Notes under the pieces: model-generated | What the model was told of the DNA's origin: nothing | The model's input: only the letters and a program-made list of their open reading frames with translations | The model's database searches: none | Shown: positions 44,827 to 53,961 of the stretch, one piece after another | Layout: every line of letters starts with the position of its first letter | Numbering within the stretch: position 1 is the stretch's first letter | DNA from: AP-15 sp963698995 | GTDB lineage: Bacteria > Pseudomonadota > Alphaproteobacteria > ATCC43930 > CGMCC-115725 | Reading direction: 5' to 3' | NCBI GenBank assembly: GCA_963698995.1 | Contig: CAVOTD010000092.1 | Span: forward strand, 65,890-129,889 | Length of the DNA stretch: 64,000 bases | Made by a program: the position numbers and the translations under genes

Positions 44827-45881
44827 CCTGCGCTGTCCGTCAGCAAACCCAGGGCCGAGGCAAATTCGCTACGCTTTTCTGGACGGCTCGTCAGTTGCCG
44901 CCGCAAGGTGACCTGACCTAACGCCAGCTTGCCGTCGAAACCGGCCTGCTCGTTAAAGAGCCGGACCTCGACCGGATGATCCATAGATGATTCAATCGAG
45001 ATCGTCAGGTTGGCCTCGAACACGCCGTCGCTTTCCGGTCGCAGGTTGACCCGGCTGAGATGGGGTCCGGCGACGATTTCTACGACATATCCCAGTTCCG
45101 CGGCTTCCTTTGAGAAGCCCAACAGCACCGAAACCGACCAGGACCCGGGTGGCAGCATGATATAGGGACCATAGATCAAGCAACGCGCCCGTCCCGTGAC
45201 ATCGATCGGCCGCGTGGCCTTTTCATTGGGCTGGTCGCCGATCAGAAAAAGCTCGCGTTCCCAGGTGATGCTGGTCAGATCACCGCCGGCAAAGTGATCC
45301 ACATAAGCGCCCAACGCGCCGTTGACGAGTGCCTGTTCCGGTTCTGCAAGGCTGTCCCACCAGACACTGTCCTCGCTGCGCCCAGGTACGATTCCTTCGT
45401 CTTTCAGCGCGCAAACAATTTTTTCGATCTCAGGCTCACTTACACCGAAGCCGAGATGGCGGGCGATTGCCGTTGCAATCGAAACCGGATTCTGACTGTC
45501 GCCAGCAGTCAATACCAGCGCTCCGGGAAAAGAGGAATAGCCCGACATCGCCGCGCAGCTGCACGCAACCGCCCGGGTTGCGCCGACGAGGTCGTAACCG
45601 GGCCGAAGAGCAAGGTCCCGCAGCGCGATCAGCGGCTTATCCAGCACCGCGACGAAACGCCTGCCCGCTCGCGTCAACGCGGTCTGCACCCCGCCGCCCG
45701 GCTGACGGGAGCAGACGACGAAATGCGATGCGCCTGTCCTGATCATCGCGAGCGCGAGTTCCTCGAGGGTGTTCAGGCTGAGCAGTTCGACGGATCCGAG
45801 GGCGTGTTGCGCCAGCCGAGAAGTGACCGCGTCGCACCACTCGGCGAAGCGGCCAGGAAGGCCGACGGAAAAAAAGATCAT
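44823..45881 (-). CDS. Hypothetical protein in capsule cluster
   Basis: About 352 residues from ATG 45881 (MIFFSVGLPGRFAEWCDAVTSRLAQ). I do not recognise a family. The N-terminal half looks alpha/beta (LNTLEELALAMIRTGASHFVVCSRQPGG, KPLIALRDLALRPGYDLVGATRAVACSCAAM), and the C-terminal half is beta-rich (CLIYGPYIMLPPGSWSVSVLLGF ... LSRVNLRPESDGVFEANLTI), perhaps a carbohydrate-binding-type sandwich. Arrangement resembles a nucleotidyl- or sulfotransferase-like N-domain followed by a beta domain, but no catalytic motif is visible. Its stop overlaps the start of the FkbM gene, tying the two together. Confidence 0.7.
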   Translation of the reverse strand: MIFFSVGLPGRFAEWCDAVTSRLAQHALGSVELLSLNTLEELALAMIRTGASHFVVCSRQPGGGVQTALTRAGRRFVAVLDKPLIALRDLALRPGYDLVGATRAVACSCAAMSGYSSFPGALVLTAGDSQNPVSIATAIARHLGFGVSEPEIEKIVCALKDEGIVPGRSEDSVWWDSLAEPEQALVNGALGAYVDHFAGGDLTSITWERELFLIGDQPNEKATRPIDVTGRARCLIYGPYIMLPPGSWSVSVLLGFSKEAAELGYVVEIVAGPHLSRVNLRPESDGVFEANLTISIESSMDHPVEVRLFNEQAGFDGKLALGQVTLRRQLTSRPEKRSEFASALGLLTDSAG

Positions 45882-46058
45882 GCTTTTTGACAAGGCCTTT
45901 TTGCTGTGCCGCCACACTTCTACTGAATGCTGCTTTCAGATGTCGAGCCCCCGAAGGGGTGCGGCCGAATGTCTCCGGCGCACGCTGGACAGAAGATGAC
46001 ACTAGGGGTCATAACGGGCACACAACCCGTATGTAGCGACTGCGGCTAGGACGACCAG

Positions 46059-46919
46059 ATGGCTCGCCTATTTACGAAGCGGACCAAGGGTAAGTTTGAG
46101 GGATTTGTCAAGCTTGGCGACGAGGCACGCGACGACCGAAATTGGGCTCTAGCCGCCCAACACTATAAGGCTGCTTTATTGCTCGAGCCCGAAACGGCGG
46201 GAATTCACGTGCAGCTCGGCCATTCTTTGAAAGAGGCGGGAGATTTTGACGGGGCCGAGGCTGCTTACCTGCGTGCCTTGGAGATCGCCCCGGACGACAT
46301 CGACATCCAGCTCCAGCTCGGCCATTTCTACAAGCTGCGTGGCGATGTATCAAAGGCGCTGAAGCATTACCGCTTGGCGCAGGCGCGCGGTTCGCGTGAC
46401 GCTCACATGCTGAGCTACCTTGCCACACCTGTCCAGACCGTCGAGCCTGACATATCGAGGGCGCCGGAAGAGAAGGGTTTTCCGGTTTTCCCCTTCAAGT
46501 TCACGTCTCTTTCGCGCCCTCGCAAGGACGGAGAGGCGATCGTGTTCAGCACAGGGGTCGAACTCGATCGCGTCAGTAAGGACGAGTTCTGGTATTTGGC
46601 GCAAAGCCGCAATCTGCGGTTTGGGTGCCAGGTCTATGCCGAGACCTCGGATTCCGCGCTGATCGCGGACGAACGGGGCGTCGTCACCGATGATAAGACC
46701 TCTGCAACATGCCTGCTCGTGGCATTCTCGCTACCGATGGCTCTTTTTCGCGACCGGCCGTGGCGGTTAGTCTCCTTGAATTGCGTCTATGACAGCAAGT
46801 TCTGGTTCTCGGATCGAGGTCGGCCCTGCACCTATGCTGTAGTCGGTGTGAACAACGCAGCGAGGCAAGATCTGTTCCAATATTATCTTGAAAATTTCAA
46901 TAACGGCTCGCAGCCTTGA
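46059..46919 (+). CDS. Tetratricopeptide repeat protein
   Basis: 286 residues from ATG 46059. At least two clear TPRs in residues 14-110 (DDRNWALAAQHYKAALLLEP, GDFDGAEAAYLRALEIAP, GDVSKALKHYRLA). The rest (115-286) is a conserved-looking domain with SRPRKDGEAIVFSTGVELDRVS and FYAVVGVNNAARQDLFQYYLENF-like ending, not recognised. The TPR unit is very similar to the one at the C-terminus of the giant glycosyltransferase at 55-59 kb. A scaffold or substrate-recognition role in polysaccharide synthesis is plausible. Confidence 0.8.
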   Translation: MARLFTKRTKGKFEGFVKLGDEARDDRNWALAAQHYKAALLLEPETAGIHVQLGHSLKEAGDFDGAEAAYLRALEIAPDDIDIQLQLGHFYKLRGDVSKALKHYRLAQARGSRDAHMLSYLATPVQTVEPDISRAPEEKGFPVFPFKFTSLSRPRKDGEAIVFSTGVELDRVSKDEFWYLAQSRNLRFGCQVYAETSDSALIADERGVVTDDKTSATCLLVAFSLPMALFRDRPWRLVSLNCVYDSKFWFSDRGRPCTYAVVGVNNAARQDLFQYYLENFNNGSQP

Positions 46920-47004
46920 TCGGCATGCGTCGTTAGGGTACTAACAACGGCTGGGATCTAATCATTTGGCGAGAGAGACGCAACCGCGTTCCCGGATTTG
47001 AGAA

Positions 47005-47763
47005 ATGACCACGATAGAACACGACCGGTACCTTCAAGCCGAGATGCGCGCAACGCTCGCCCTCATCTCACCGGTTGCCGTTTTGAATAAGGGCAAACGC
47101 CGGGTCGGAGGACCGAACGACGGTGGCTACGTGATGCTGGATGACCTGGACGGGATCAGGGTCTGTTACTCCCTCGGAGTGGGGCCCGACGTCACGTGGG
47201 ACATGGAAATGGCTGAGCGCGGTGCATTGGTACTCCAATATGATCACACGGTCGAGAACGCACCTGCAATGCACCCGAATTTCCACCACTTTAAAATAGG
47301 TATTACGCACGACGACGCGCTCGCAGCCGATATGAAGCGGCTCGATACACTACTGCGTGAAAATGGTCATGCCAATCGCGATGACATGCTCTTGAAAATT
47401 GATATCGAAGGTCACGAGTGGGATTCTCTTCAAGTTCTTGGCACTTCGACATTCGCCAATTTCCGGCAGATCGTAGCAGAGTTTCACGGGCTGCGGCTGC
47501 TTGAGATCGAGAGCTTCCGCCAGCGCGCTCACCGCCTATTCTCGACCATTCGTCAGACCCATGAGGTGATACATGCGCATGGTAACAACTTCGCTGGAAT
47601 GTATATTGTTAAGGGGATCCCAATTGCCGACTGTGTCGAACTGACATTCGTGAATAGAAAATACCATAGCTTCGTTCCATGCCACGAGTGCTTCCCTGGC
47701 AAACTCGATTTTCCGAACGACGCGAATCGCGTGGACTTGATCATGGGCTCATTTAGTTTTTGA
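47005..47763 (+). CDS. FkbM/Methyltransf_21-like protein
   Basis: 252 residues, ATG 47005. RVGGPNDGGYVMLDDLDGIRVCYSLGVGPDVTWDMEMAERG contains a motif I-like GVG followed by an acidic residue, then VLQYDHTVENAP, and a late LLKIDIEGHEWDSLQVL as in FkbM methyltransferases (KIDxEGxE). DGGYV and the SLGVGPD signature mark the branch often found near glycosyltransferases in surface polysaccharide loci. Last 80 residues are beta-rich. Gap of 24 bases to the next glycosyltransferase on the same strand. Confidence 0.8.
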   Translation: MTTIEHDRYLQAEMRATLALISPVAVLNKGKRRVGGPNDGGYVMLDDLDGIRVCYSLGVGPDVTWDMEMAERGALVLQYDHTVENAPAMHPNFHHFKIGITHDDALAADMKRLDTLLRENGHANRDDMLLKIDIEGHEWDSLQVLGTSTFANFRQIVAEFHGLRLLEIESFRQRAHRLFSTIRQTHEVIHAHGNNFAGMYIVKGIPIADCVELTFVNRKYHSFVPCHECFPGKLDFPNDANRVDLIMGSFSF

Positions 47764-47787
47764 TAGACTAAGCTGAGGCGGAAATTT

Positions 47788-49209
47788 ATGGGGAAGCGGG
47801 CTACGCGTATACTTGTCGATTGCTCCCATGTCGATTTTACTAAGCAACCGACCGGGATTCCGCGTGTTGTGCTAAAATACATTGAGGTCGGGTATGAATG
47901 GGCCCGCCGGACGGGCATCGAAGTAATACCCGTCACTCCGACGCGATCGGGACTTTATATCCGAAGGCCACTTCCAGGGCGGGATCCGCCGCCTAACTTA
48001 TTGCGCGCCGCCAGGAGTGAGCGAGACACAGCAAGCAAGTCGGCGGGAGTTGAACTAACCAAAGTCACAGCGTATTATTTGGCTCATATAGTACATCATC
48101 TTTTGTATTTGATAGCTGCACTAGTGCCTATGACCATTACGAAAGTATTTGCTCGGTGGCTCGATAGTGTAATTCGTCGGAAGCTCAATTATTTAGTGCA
48201 GACAACCGAAAGGTTGGTCGCGGATACTTACCGTATTCGGCCACGCGAGGGAGACGTGCTGTTTACGCCCGCGTACTGGCACGATATTGATCCAGCGATC
48301 TATCGGGCGATAGGTTCTGCCGGCACCAAGGTTGTGGTGCTCGTGCATGATATTCTACCAATTTTATTCGACCGATTTTATCCCGCGCCATGGTGCTACG
48401 AGTTCAAGGCCAACGTGACGGCGGCTTTCGGCTATGCCGACGCATTCTTCTGCGTGTCCGATTTCACGCGCTCGGCGCTCATCGAGTTTGGCGCGCGGCA
48501 AAAGCAAAAGATACCCCCGACCATGACCGCTTACAACGGGTTCGAGCCTCTCGTCCAACGCGAAGTATTGGAGACATCGGAGTTCAAAGAAAATCGGTTC
48601 TTCTTGCTTCGGAAGCATGGTCAGGACGCATTTTATGGCCACTTTCGACCATTCATCATGGTAGGCACTATTGAACCAAAGAAGGGACATCTTCCGACGA
48701 TCAGGTGTTTCGAGGCGATTTGGAGGGCCGGTCATCCCCGGAACTTGGTAATTATCGGACGCCGCGGCTGGCTAGAGCAGCCGATCGTCGATGCAATCCA
48801 AGGGTCAGCTTACTATGAAGAGAGGCTCTTTTGGTTTTCCGATTTTGATGATTTCGATCTGGCGCAAGCTTATGGCCGATCGCACGCCCTCATTTTGAGT
48901 TCCTTCGGCGAAGGTTTCGGAATCCCTATGATAGAGGCTTCCTATTTCGCCAAGCCCACAATTGCTCTAGACACACCGATTGCGCGCGAGGTGCTTGGCC
49001 CATCGGGTCTATTCTTCCGGGATGGTGAAACTCTGATCGATTGCATAATCGAACTCGAGGATCGTGTTCGTTATCAAGCTGCTTGCGCCAGAGCATCGGG
49101 CCTATCCTGGGGGTCGTGGGACGAGTACACGCCCCGGGTGCTCGATGAGCTCGCGAAGGTGACCGCGAACCCTAAGCTTCTGCCAACGTCCGTACCTCTA
49201 CAAGCTTGA
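47788..49209 (+). CDS. Glycosyltransferase, GT4 family
   Basis: 473 residues from ATG 47788, with GAGGCGGA upstream. N-terminal part begins RILVDCSHVDFTKQPTGIPRVVLKYIEV, as in the GT4 enzymes where the acceptor domain opens with VDxSH; a hydrophobic insertion is near residues 90-125. The donor domain has VGTIEPKKGHLPTIRCFEAIW, LVIIGRRGW, and LILSSFGEGFGIPMIEASYFAKPTIALDTPIAREV with the Glu-x7-Glu. GC is visibly lower than in the rest of the window. Confidence 0.88.
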   Translation: MGKRATRILVDCSHVDFTKQPTGIPRVVLKYIEVGYEWARRTGIEVIPVTPTRSGLYIRRPLPGRDPPPNLLRAARSERDTASKSAGVELTKVTAYYLAHIVHHLLYLIAALVPMTITKVFARWLDSVIRRKLNYLVQTTERLVADTYRIRPREGDVLFTPAYWHDIDPAIYRAIGSAGTKVVVLVHDILPILFDRFYPAPWCYEFKANVTAAFGYADAFFCVSDFTRSALIEFGARQKQKIPPTMTAYNGFEPLVQREVLETSEFKENRFFLLRKHGQDAFYGHFRPFIMVGTIEPKKGHLPTIRCFEAIWRAGHPRNLVIIGRRGWLEQPIVDAIQGSAYYEERLFWFSDFDDFDLAQAYGRSHALILSSFGEGFGIPMIEASYFAKPTIALDTPIAREVLGPSGLFFRDGETLIDCIIELEDRVRYQAACARASGLSWGSWDEYTPRVLDELAKVTANPKLLPTSVPLQA

Positions 49210-49221
49210 CTGTGTTTTGGC

Positions 49222-50691
49222 GTGCCGCAAGTGAGTCTTCTCTCCCTGGCACTCATGACGCTGGTTACGGGCGTCGCACAAGCCAGCAATTGCGCTCGTA
49301 CGGTGCACATATTGATCGCTGAGGCACCGAAGGCCCAGAGCTGCGAGCCACAGCAGCAGACATATGTAAGCGCTGCTTCATACGATGTTCACTGTGACGG
49401 GGTCGTCGATGATAGCCTGGGTGCTCAAAAGGCTCTGAACGCCGCTTCTGCCCATGGCGCCGCAGTCGTGGTTTTCCCGGCGACTGGAGCAGCGTGTCGG
49501 CTGACGACCGGATTGACGGTCCCTAGCGGCGTGAGCATCGAGGGCACTGCTGGACTAAACTGGCCGGGCCCATTTAGCAATGTCGAGGCGCAATGGACCA
49601 ATAAAGGTACCTGGTTCAGATGCGAGGATAAAAAGAATCCTTGTGTTCTGATTGATGGTGTCGGCTCTCATGTATCAGGGGTGAACTTTTGGTACACGCA
49701 ACCTACGCCCCAGGGCGGAAGCTTCTGCGGAGTACCGTGCAGATATACGCATAAATGGAAACCAGTTATTTATCCTTATACTATTGAGGTAGGTACACAC
49801 GCTAATTTTGACCATTTATCTGATATCGCGATTGTCAACGCTACTCACTGCATTGATTGGGAGGGTCCGAGTTCTGGCGTTGCCGGAATTTATTCTTATA
49901 TGAGAAACCTAAATCTGGGTTGTTTCGATCGCGGTATCAGGTTCTCCAAAATCGATACGACGATTTATGTCTCGAACATTCGGCACGATATTTGGTGGTA
50001 TCGTGGCAATTCGGATGTCCTGGGATACACCGAAGGAGAGGGTAAGCGAATTGACTGGGATGTCGAGTACCTCGCCAATTTGCAGGCCAGTGGGATAGAG
50101 TTTGTTAATTCGGCCGTTGCCATAAAATTCGCCGATGGGACGGTGAAAAGCGGCTTCGGGACGATAACCTTCGCCGCGAATGAGTTGCAACTCGATAACG
50201 TCTCTTTCAATGAGGTGTGCCAGGCAATGACAGTTGCTAGTCCGACAACCCATGTAAGTGGACACCTAGCCAATGTCATAGCTTATGCCGATACCATTAC
50301 GAGCGATGCGAAACAGTGCGCCGGGGAGAAGACGAAGCTCTTTGACCTGTCAAGCGACAACGTCTACGTCAGAATGCATAATCTGTCCGTTGGTTTTGCC
50401 CAGAATGTTGCAACGGTCGGCGGGGGAACTAGTGGGTATCTGGGTTTGAGCGGCACACGTGTTCAGCGATACTCGGCCTTTGCCGCCGGTGGTATTGCTC
50501 TCGTTGCTGCCCCGGGCGCACAGATAGCGATCGACGACAATGATTTCAGCAATATTCTAGGAGCGCAGGGGTCCGGTGCAGTTATCTCGGGCACAAGGCA
50601 ACCGTCGATAATCACCCTACCGACAAGTTGTGCCGGACTGCCAAGCGGGACGCTCTATAACAAAGCCGGCTCTCCAGCGATCTGTCCATGA
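49222..50691 (+). CDS. Exported right-handed beta-helix protein (pectate-lyase-like)
   Basis: 489 residues with a GTG start at 49222 (GTG 49231 and ATG 49255 are alternatives). Signal peptide SLLSLALMTLVTGVAQA-SN. Opening turn VSAASYDVHCDGVVDDSLGAQKALNAASAHGAAVVVFPATG is the classic PL-type entry with Asp and conserved VVFPA, followed by coils of short strands ending in ISGTRQPSIITLPTSCAGLPSGTLYNKAG. Cys pairs are frequent (CARTVHIL ... CEPQ; FCGVPC). Similar in type to the proteins at 16.9 kb and 62.5 kb. Probably acts outside the cell on the local polysaccharide; reaction not known. Confidence 0.8.
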   Translation: MPQVSLLSLALMTLVTGVAQASNCARTVHILIAEAPKAQSCEPQQQTYVSAASYDVHCDGVVDDSLGAQKALNAASAHGAAVVVFPATGAACRLTTGLTVPSGVSIEGTAGLNWPGPFSNVEAQWTNKGTWFRCEDKKNPCVLIDGVGSHVSGVNFWYTQPTPQGGSFCGVPCRYTHKWKPVIYPYTIEVGTHANFDHLSDIAIVNATHCIDWEGPSSGVAGIYSYMRNLNLGCFDRGIRFSKIDTTIYVSNIRHDIWWYRGNSDVLGYTEGEGKRIDWDVEYLANLQASGIEFVNSAVAIKFADGTVKSGFGTITFAANELQLDNVSFNEVCQAMTVASPTTHVSGHLANVIAYADTITSDAKQCAGEKTKLFDLSSDNVYVRMHNLSVGFAQNVATVGGGTSGYLGLSGTRVQRYSAFAAGGIALVAAPGAQIAIDDNDFSNILGAQGSGAVISGTRQPSIITLPTSCAGLPSGTLYNKAGSPAICP

Positions 50692-50932
50692 ACACGTCCT
50701 CCATAACCTGCCAGGTTGTTGACTGCCAGAGAGCATAGCGCTTTCAGGGTACTCATATGCTTCTGGGCGCAGAGCGATAGCCGAAGCATCCGGTAGAGCT
50801 GCAGCCGCGCATCGGCGGGGGCTTCCCTTTCTGCGGTCCCAATCCCAATTACAAGACCCGGCAGGTGTTGTCGCGCCGGACGAGGTCGCGATGAGTGGTA
50901 TAGGTTCGTTCAAACTTTGTGAGGGGCGAGGC

Positions 50933-51259
50933 ATGAACTCCTCGGAAATATCTCGGCATTTTCTTGCAATTGTCGTTGTAGCGGTTGCTATGACAGCGGC
51001 AATTGTCGGTCATGCGCAGAACAATGTTGGAAGCACGCCACAGGATCGCGCGATGTCAGAGACGACGAATACGGTCACTCATCGCGAGCCGCCCGGCGGT
51101 AGCGGCTATCTTACACCAGACGAGATGCGCACGGCGAAACCGTTCCCTATGCCTAGTGTTAAAGGGCCGCCGGTCCCGCAGCAAACGACCCCACACCCAT
51201 TCGCGGAACCGCCTGGCAGTTCACCTCCCGGGCTCGGCGGGCCTCCCGTAAATCGCTGA
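50933..51259 (+). CDS. Small secreted proline-rich protein
   Basis: 108 residues from ATG 50933 with GAGGGG upstream. Signal peptide HFLAIVVVAVAMTAAIVGHA-QNN. The mature part is short, Pro-rich and disordered (EPPGGSGYLTPDEMRTAKPFPMPSVKGPPVPQ). The motif AKPFPMP recurs as AKPMPLP in the secreted protease encoded convergently, which hints at a common partner, such as a protease propeptide or substrate relationship. No family known. Confidence 0.65.
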   Translation: MNSSEISRHFLAIVVVAVAMTAAIVGHAQNNVGSTPQDRAMSETTNTVTHREPPGGSGYLTPDEMRTAKPFPMPSVKGPPVPQQTTPHPFAEPPGSSPPGLGGPPVNR

Positions 51260-51268
51260 TGCGCGAGA

Positions 51269-51292
51269 GGGGGCTGCCGTAGGGCAGCCCCC
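51269..51292. terminator. Bidirectional terminator hairpin
   Basis: GGGGGCTGCC (51269-51278), loop GTAG, GGCAGCCCCC (51283-51292): a perfect 10-bp GC stem in the gap between two convergent genes. A short T-rich tract (CATTTCTCTTTTCC) follows on the plus strand. Probably terminates both transcripts. Confidence 0.8.
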
Positions 51293-51318
51293 GGCCAACA
51301 TTTCTCTTTTCCTCGCGC

Positions 51319-52488
51319 TTACCGGCCACAAGCAGGGGGGGCCGAAGCGCACACCGCATTTGTCAGCACAACTATGTTCCCGCTCGTAAAGGGAGCGGCT
51401 CCTTGCTGCTTTACAGCCGTATCAATATAGCCCCAGCTTGTAACCCCAACCACGAGATTGCGAAAGGGGTACGTTCCAAAACTGGTGCCCGAAAGTGATG
51501 GTGGTGCTCCCAAATTCACCAGCCACGGTCCTCCGCTCGATCCACCCGTCATCAGGGAACCGATGATGGTGTTGTTGGAAAGGGAGCTCGCTATGAAACC
51601 TTGCGAGTCGTTGCGCTCCATAATCACACCGCTGTCGAGGGCCACAGGATACCCGAGCTGTGAAATCAGGGCCTGTCCTGATCCGTTGTAGCTGTATCCG
51701 TTCCAACCGTACCCGAACCATCCCGTAGTGCTGCCAGGATAGCGGCCACTCTGGGCATTCAGCGTTATAACGGCGACGTCATCTGGACATATGACGCCGA
51801 ATTGAGCGCAATTATCCGTTCCGTTCAAGTAGGCCGTCAGGATCGTGGCAGACGCCCCAGTCCAAATTCCGTATGGCGCCGACCCGTTGTTGTAGGCGGG
51901 TCCATACTGCCAGCTTGAATAGAATTGGTTCTTGCCATAATTTGCCACACAATGTGCAGCCGTCACTACGATCCCTGGGTAGATCAGGGATGCAGAACAG
52001 AGGAAGGTATCGTTACCTATTTTAAACCATAGCTTGCCGGCAGCACGGAACGGATAGAAGTTTACCGTCAAATCGCCATACGCATTTACCTGCGCGGTGG
52101 TGTAGGGCTGGCCGGATGTCCCGAATTCTTCAGGTTCTACCCCGCCTCCTTGCGCAAGGTCTTGTGGCGCTACGAGCTGTATTGGAGATTGCTCGCCAGT
52201 GCCGGGCTCACCCTCCGAAACCCCTGGCTGCCCAAAAATCGCGGCAGGTTCAAGAGCATTACGCATAGCCTCTGCTTGTGAAGGGGCAAATGCGCGTGCC
52301 GCAGGAAGAGGCATCGGCTTGGCATGGGCGAAATCCATGCCGCCTCCGCCCTGACTGGCTTGCGTTGGCAATCTAATAGTCGTTGTAGGACCGTTTACGG
52401 TGACTTGCTGGGCTTCCGCGGCAGTAGCCACGATGCAGCTCAGCATGCTGGCCACGCCGATAGCCAGCATCTTTTTGACTTTGGTCAT
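51319..52488 (-). CDS. Secreted trypsin-like serine protease
   Basis: 389 residues from ATG 52488 (MTKVKKMLAIGVASML). Signal peptide ends AAEA-QQ. A 120-residue Pro- and Gly-rich pro-region (including AKPMPLPAARAF) precedes the chymotrypsin-fold domain with the full catalytic triad: His in VVTAAHCVANYG, Asp in CPDDVAVITL, Ser in GGSSGGPWLVN. Typical of exported alphaproteobacterial V8/trypsin-like proteases. The pro-region may act as an inhibitor or guide for folding. Upstream of it lies a CRP-like site. Convergent with the small secreted protein. Confidence 0.88.
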   Translation of the reverse strand: MTKVKKMLAIGVASMLSCIVATAAEAQQVTVNGPTTTIRLPTQASQGGGGMDFAHAKPMPLPAARAFAPSQAEAMRNALEPAAIFGQPGVSEGEPGTGEQSPIQLVAPQDLAQGGGVEPEEFGTSGQPYTTAQVNAYGDLTVNFYPFRAAGKLWFKIGNDTFLCSASLIYPGIVVTAAHCVANYGKNQFYSSWQYGPAYNNGSAPYGIWTGASATILTAYLNGTDNCAQFGVICPDDVAVITLNAQSGRYPGSTTGWFGYGWNGYSYNGSGQALISQLGYPVALDSGVIMERNDSQGFIASSLSNNTIIGSLMTGGSSGGPWLVNLGAPPSLSGTSFGTYPFRNLVVGVTSWGYIDTAVKQQGAAPFTSGNIVVLTNAVCASAPPACGR

Positions 52489-52594
52489 GATTCTCCCTCC
52501 CGAGAATTCCAACAGGGATGCGTTGCCACCACCCACTGACGATCATGTCTGTAAATGGGACACGTTCAAGGTAAAGGCGAACGGTACAGCTACA

Positions 52595-52610
52595 TGTGAG
52601 CTAGCTCACA
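52595..52610. promoter_or_regulatory. CRP/FNR-family-type palindromic operator
   Basis: TGTGAGCTAGCTCACA is a perfect 16-base palindrome and matches the CRP consensus TGTGA-N6-TCACA exactly. It lies 107 bases upstream of the protease start and is followed by an AT-rich patch. Control of the protease by a cAMP-CRP-type regulator is likely but untested. Confidence 0.65.
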
Positions 52611-53079
52611 CATTATTAAAAAATCAACCGTTCTGCTGCACGCGTTAGTTTGCGGTAGCGCTCCAACTTGTGGCTACTACAGCGAGTCTATACAGTCAGA
52701 TTCTGGCGATTTTCATGGGTTTTCGTCTCCCTAAAGTTCATCGGCACACGCGGCACGTGTTTCAGTTACAGCCGGCACTACTTAGCGTGAGCGTGAGGTG
52801 CGCCGGTTAGAGATGACCGATCTCCGCGTCGATTGTGCTGACGCTGCCGGTCGATCACGAGAATACGCATTCAGAATGGCGCAGTCTAGCCGGAAATTTG
52901 AATTTGTGATGTGAAGAAATTCACGACGAGCCAATATTAACTATATTCCGTCAGTACGTTGTTGAACTTGACCCGTAAGCTGGAATAGCGGTACCGGATC
53001 AGCCGCTGGCGCCTGCTGACGCGCGCAGGGACTGAAGGATCAAATATTGCTGCTTATAGCTAGCGACCGGCGGCTTACT
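52611..53079. other. Non-coding region between divergent-end genes
   Basis: About 470 bases between the protease regulatory site and the stop of the methyltransferase gene. Mixed composition with several AT patches (TATTAAC, GTGATGTGAAG) but no gene, tRNA or convincing repeat seen. Confidence 0.4.
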
Positions 53080-53832
53080 TCATGCGAACGACAAACAATC
53101 GGATCCCGCGATCTCCACCTCTTTCCATCTGCCAGCGCGAACCTCGTCGGCGCAGGCCGTATCGATCGCGGTTCGAAATTGCTGCAGACACGGTGCGTGT
53201 TCTGAAATCGTGGTCAGAAATAATTTGTTTTGAAAGTATAAAAACGGCTTCAACCGCCGATTTCCGGAATACATAAAGCGATAAAAACCCTCTGTCACCC
53301 CAGGCCAGTGTACCGACATGTAATCATCCAGAGCGATGACGCCTCCCGGCACCAAAACTTCCTGGGCCAGATGCAAGTCGTTGCAGGCGTGTTGAATGGT
53401 GTGGCCGGCATCTATCGAGAAAAACTTTACCCCGATTTTCCCAAACATCTCGACCACCTCGACTGTTGAGAAGCTCATCGTGTCACGCTGGACGATCCTG
53501 AAAAAGCGATGCTGCGAGCCCATCAGAGTTTCGAGATGGGAACGAAAAGCTGCTAACGACCCGCGTCCGGAGCGGTCCACATTCAGATGTTGGTCATCGA
53601 ACACGTCTATTGCAAAACATTCTTCGTCACCATTTCTGAGCGCATTCAACAAAAACAAAAACAGCCCATGATGGACACCGAATTCCACAATATTGCCGCG
53701 GACGCCATTTGTATCAAGGATTGTGCCGATCAGGTTGACGAGTTGCCACATCCGGTCGCCGAGCCATCCCTCTACATGGCCGTAGACCGCGGAGTTAAAG
53801 TGCTCCAGACGTTGCTCACGGGTTGCGGTCAT
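53080..53832 (-). CDS. Class I SAM-dependent methyltransferase
   Basis: 250 residues from ATG 53832 (MTATREQRLEHFNSAVYGHVEGWL). GNIVEFGVHHGLFLFLLNAL is motif I; CFAIDVFDDQHLNVDRSGRG the acidic loop; KFFSIDAGHTIQHACNDLHLAQEVLVPGGVIALDDYMSVHWPGVTEGFYRFM is the later part with the DDY, typical of the Methyltransf_24-type sugar or small-molecule methyltransferases seen in surface polysaccharide loci. No signal peptide. Substrate unknown. Confidence 0.85.
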   Translation of the reverse strand: MTATREQRLEHFNSAVYGHVEGWLGDRMWQLVNLIGTILDTNGVRGNIVEFGVHHGLFLFLLNALRNGDEECFAIDVFDDQHLNVDRSGRGSLAAFRSHLETLMGSQHRFFRIVQRDTMSFSTVEVVEMFGKIGVKFFSIDAGHTIQHACNDLHLAQEVLVPGGVIALDDYMSVHWPGVTEGFYRFMYSGNRRLKPFLYFQNKLFLTTISEHAPCLQQFRTAIDTACADEVRAGRWKEVEIAGSDCLSFA

Positions 53833-53961
53833 GCGGAGCTTTCTGTGGTTTGGTGGGCCGACAGCCGAGTGCGACCATCGTGCGCGCCAGAAATCAAGGC
53901 GCGACAGCTGGACAAGGGGCAGCATCGCGATACCAATGTCCGGCCCGGTCGCAATATGTCA

